NCBI GenBank assembly: GCA_028023455.1
Contig: JAQFVV010000182.1
Span: 372,001-436,000 of the forward strand
DNA: 64,000 bases
Origin: Epiperipatus broadwayi
Lineage: Eukaryota > Onychophora > Udeonychophora > Euonychophora > Peripatidae
Reading direction: 5' to 3'
The position numbers and the translations under genes were made by a program. This document shows, piece after piece, positions 63,213 to 64,000 of this stretch (position 1 is the first letter of the stretch; each line of letters starts with the position of its first letter). The notes below the pieces were generated by a model. It saw only the letters and a list, made by a program, of their open reading frames with translations, searched no databases and was not told where the DNA came from.

Positions 63213-64000
63213 TAATAAAATATAAAATAGCTAGAAAAGATGGTTGATGATTTTACATAATGTATTTTTAAATTTTAATAACTAAACAAATATCATTAAA
63301 TTGATATTATATATGTTTTCCCCAGGGCAAGATGGGTAATTAGACAATGGATATTGTGACCAAATTTTAATATCTGAGTTAATAGTATTGTTAGCTGTTT
63401 GCTATGTCATGTGATGTTCAAGCTCTCAAGTAGTACTTTAATCATAACAAGTTCATCCAATTAATTCAACAATTTTTTTTAAACCTTAAAGTCCATCACT
63501 TTATCTTTGTACTAAACTCATATTATCAGTATTAGTTTGTCATTGTTTATCATTTTTTAAATATAATTTAATCTAGCAACTTATATTTAGATGTATATTA
63601 TAAAATAATGAAGACCCTTATCTTATTATTCAATATATAAATATTTGAAAACCAAGCACTCTTCACAAACCCGGGAGCTTTAATTGTAAGTCTAATAATA
63701 TTGGCATCAACATGGGATTTGAGTTTTCATCATCAGATTTTCAATGATATGGATGGCTGAAAAGTTGGAGGTTGGAGTGGATTGAAGCCTGTCCATTAAA
63801 GTATGAGGATTTGCTATCTTAATATAAACTGAGCACTGATTATATATGTGTGTGGGAGATGATGATCTGGACCAACTGATGAGTGCTTGTTTAGCACAAA
63901 ATATTTATATTGGTGATTATTTATCTTTTCTACATGTGTGTGGTCATGTGTATCAGTTGTATGAGATAGTGTGGATAGTTGAAAGGTGCTTAAAAATCTG
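63213..64000. other. AT-rich DNA with a hammerhead-like remnant at its end
   Basis: Nothing is recognised up to about 63660. The last 330 bp are GC-richer and may belong to a repeat that continues past the window end. Confidence 0.45.
63869..63901 (+). ncRNA. Hammerhead-like remnant
   Basis: ctgatga (63876-63882) is followed by a perfect five-base stem II, gtgct/agcac, around tgttt. Then comes aaaa where gaaa is required. This is a single G-to-A change consistent with CpG decay. A matching stem III and cleavage site were not found, so it is a probable inactive relative from a different family than A and B. Confidence 0.45.

Overview
The window looks like intergenic DNA from an invertebrate animal genome. 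It is very A+T-rich (about three quarters by eye) and I found no host protein-coding gene. What can be identified is almost all mobile DNA: Penelope-like elements (PLEs) encoding a GIY-YIG endonuclease, a decayed gypsy-type LTR retrotransposon, decayed LINEs (one RTE-like, one with an APE-type endonuclease), hAT-transposase scraps, fold-back elements, tRNA-derived pieces and long AT microsatellites. The RTE fragment and the gypsy integrase resemble families common in arthropods and other invertebrates, so an arthropod or similar invertebrate is my guess. The sequence does not settle the species.

The most interesting content is a set of non-coding elements carrying type I hammerhead ribozymes (HHRs). 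At 10089-12471 a 368/369-bp unit is repeated about 5.3 times and followed by one inverted copy. Every copy has a recognisable HHR: six on the minus strand and one on the plus strand. The whole is bounded by an exact 14-bp target-site duplication (TSD). A second, related family (unit about 454 bp) is at 16590-17413 with a 13-bp TSD, at 8208-8522, and as decayed copies at 19480-19625 and 27514-28190. These match what is known of animal retrozymes: small non-coding retroelements whose RNA self-cleaves and circularises, thought to be copied by PLE machinery. PLE endonuclease genes are present in the same window. Two more fold-back elements (389-1010 and 3515-4073) have exact 13-bp TSDs and the same head-to-head architecture but no HHR that I can see. 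A tandem pair at 29477-30019 is related to the first of these.

Layout. 1-4.1 kb: two fold-back elements. 4.1-8.2 kb: AT-rich DNA with a hAT-like scrap and a small inverted repeat. 8.2-12.5 kb: HHR elements. 14.3-14.6 kb: RTE-like LINE scrap. 16.6-17.4 kb: the best-preserved HHR family B element. 19.5-28.2 kb: decayed HHR copies and a hAT transposase fragment. 28.7-30.0 kb: tRNA-like sequence and the tandem non-coding pair. 30.1-34.9 kb: decayed LINE. 35.6-44.5 kb: a palindromic PLE split by a 7.6-kb gypsy-type element with both LTRs. 48.3-49.6 kb: non-autonomous element with terminal inverted repeats. 52.2-53.8 kb: a nearly perfect head-to-head PLE palindrome with two open 211-codon endonuclease frames. 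54.7-55.7 kb: decayed tandem repeats and a SINE-like tRNA head. 60.3-60.7 kb: a 370-bp AAT/AAC microsatellite. 63.1 kb: a hairpin. 63.9 kb: a further HHR-like remnant.

The unifying observation is that the HHR elements, the HHR-less fold-backs and both PLEs all carry head-to-head inverted copies. Where the junction can be placed in HHR elements, it lies at the ribozyme itself. I infer a shared copying and integration mechanism. Coordinates of decayed elements are approximate.
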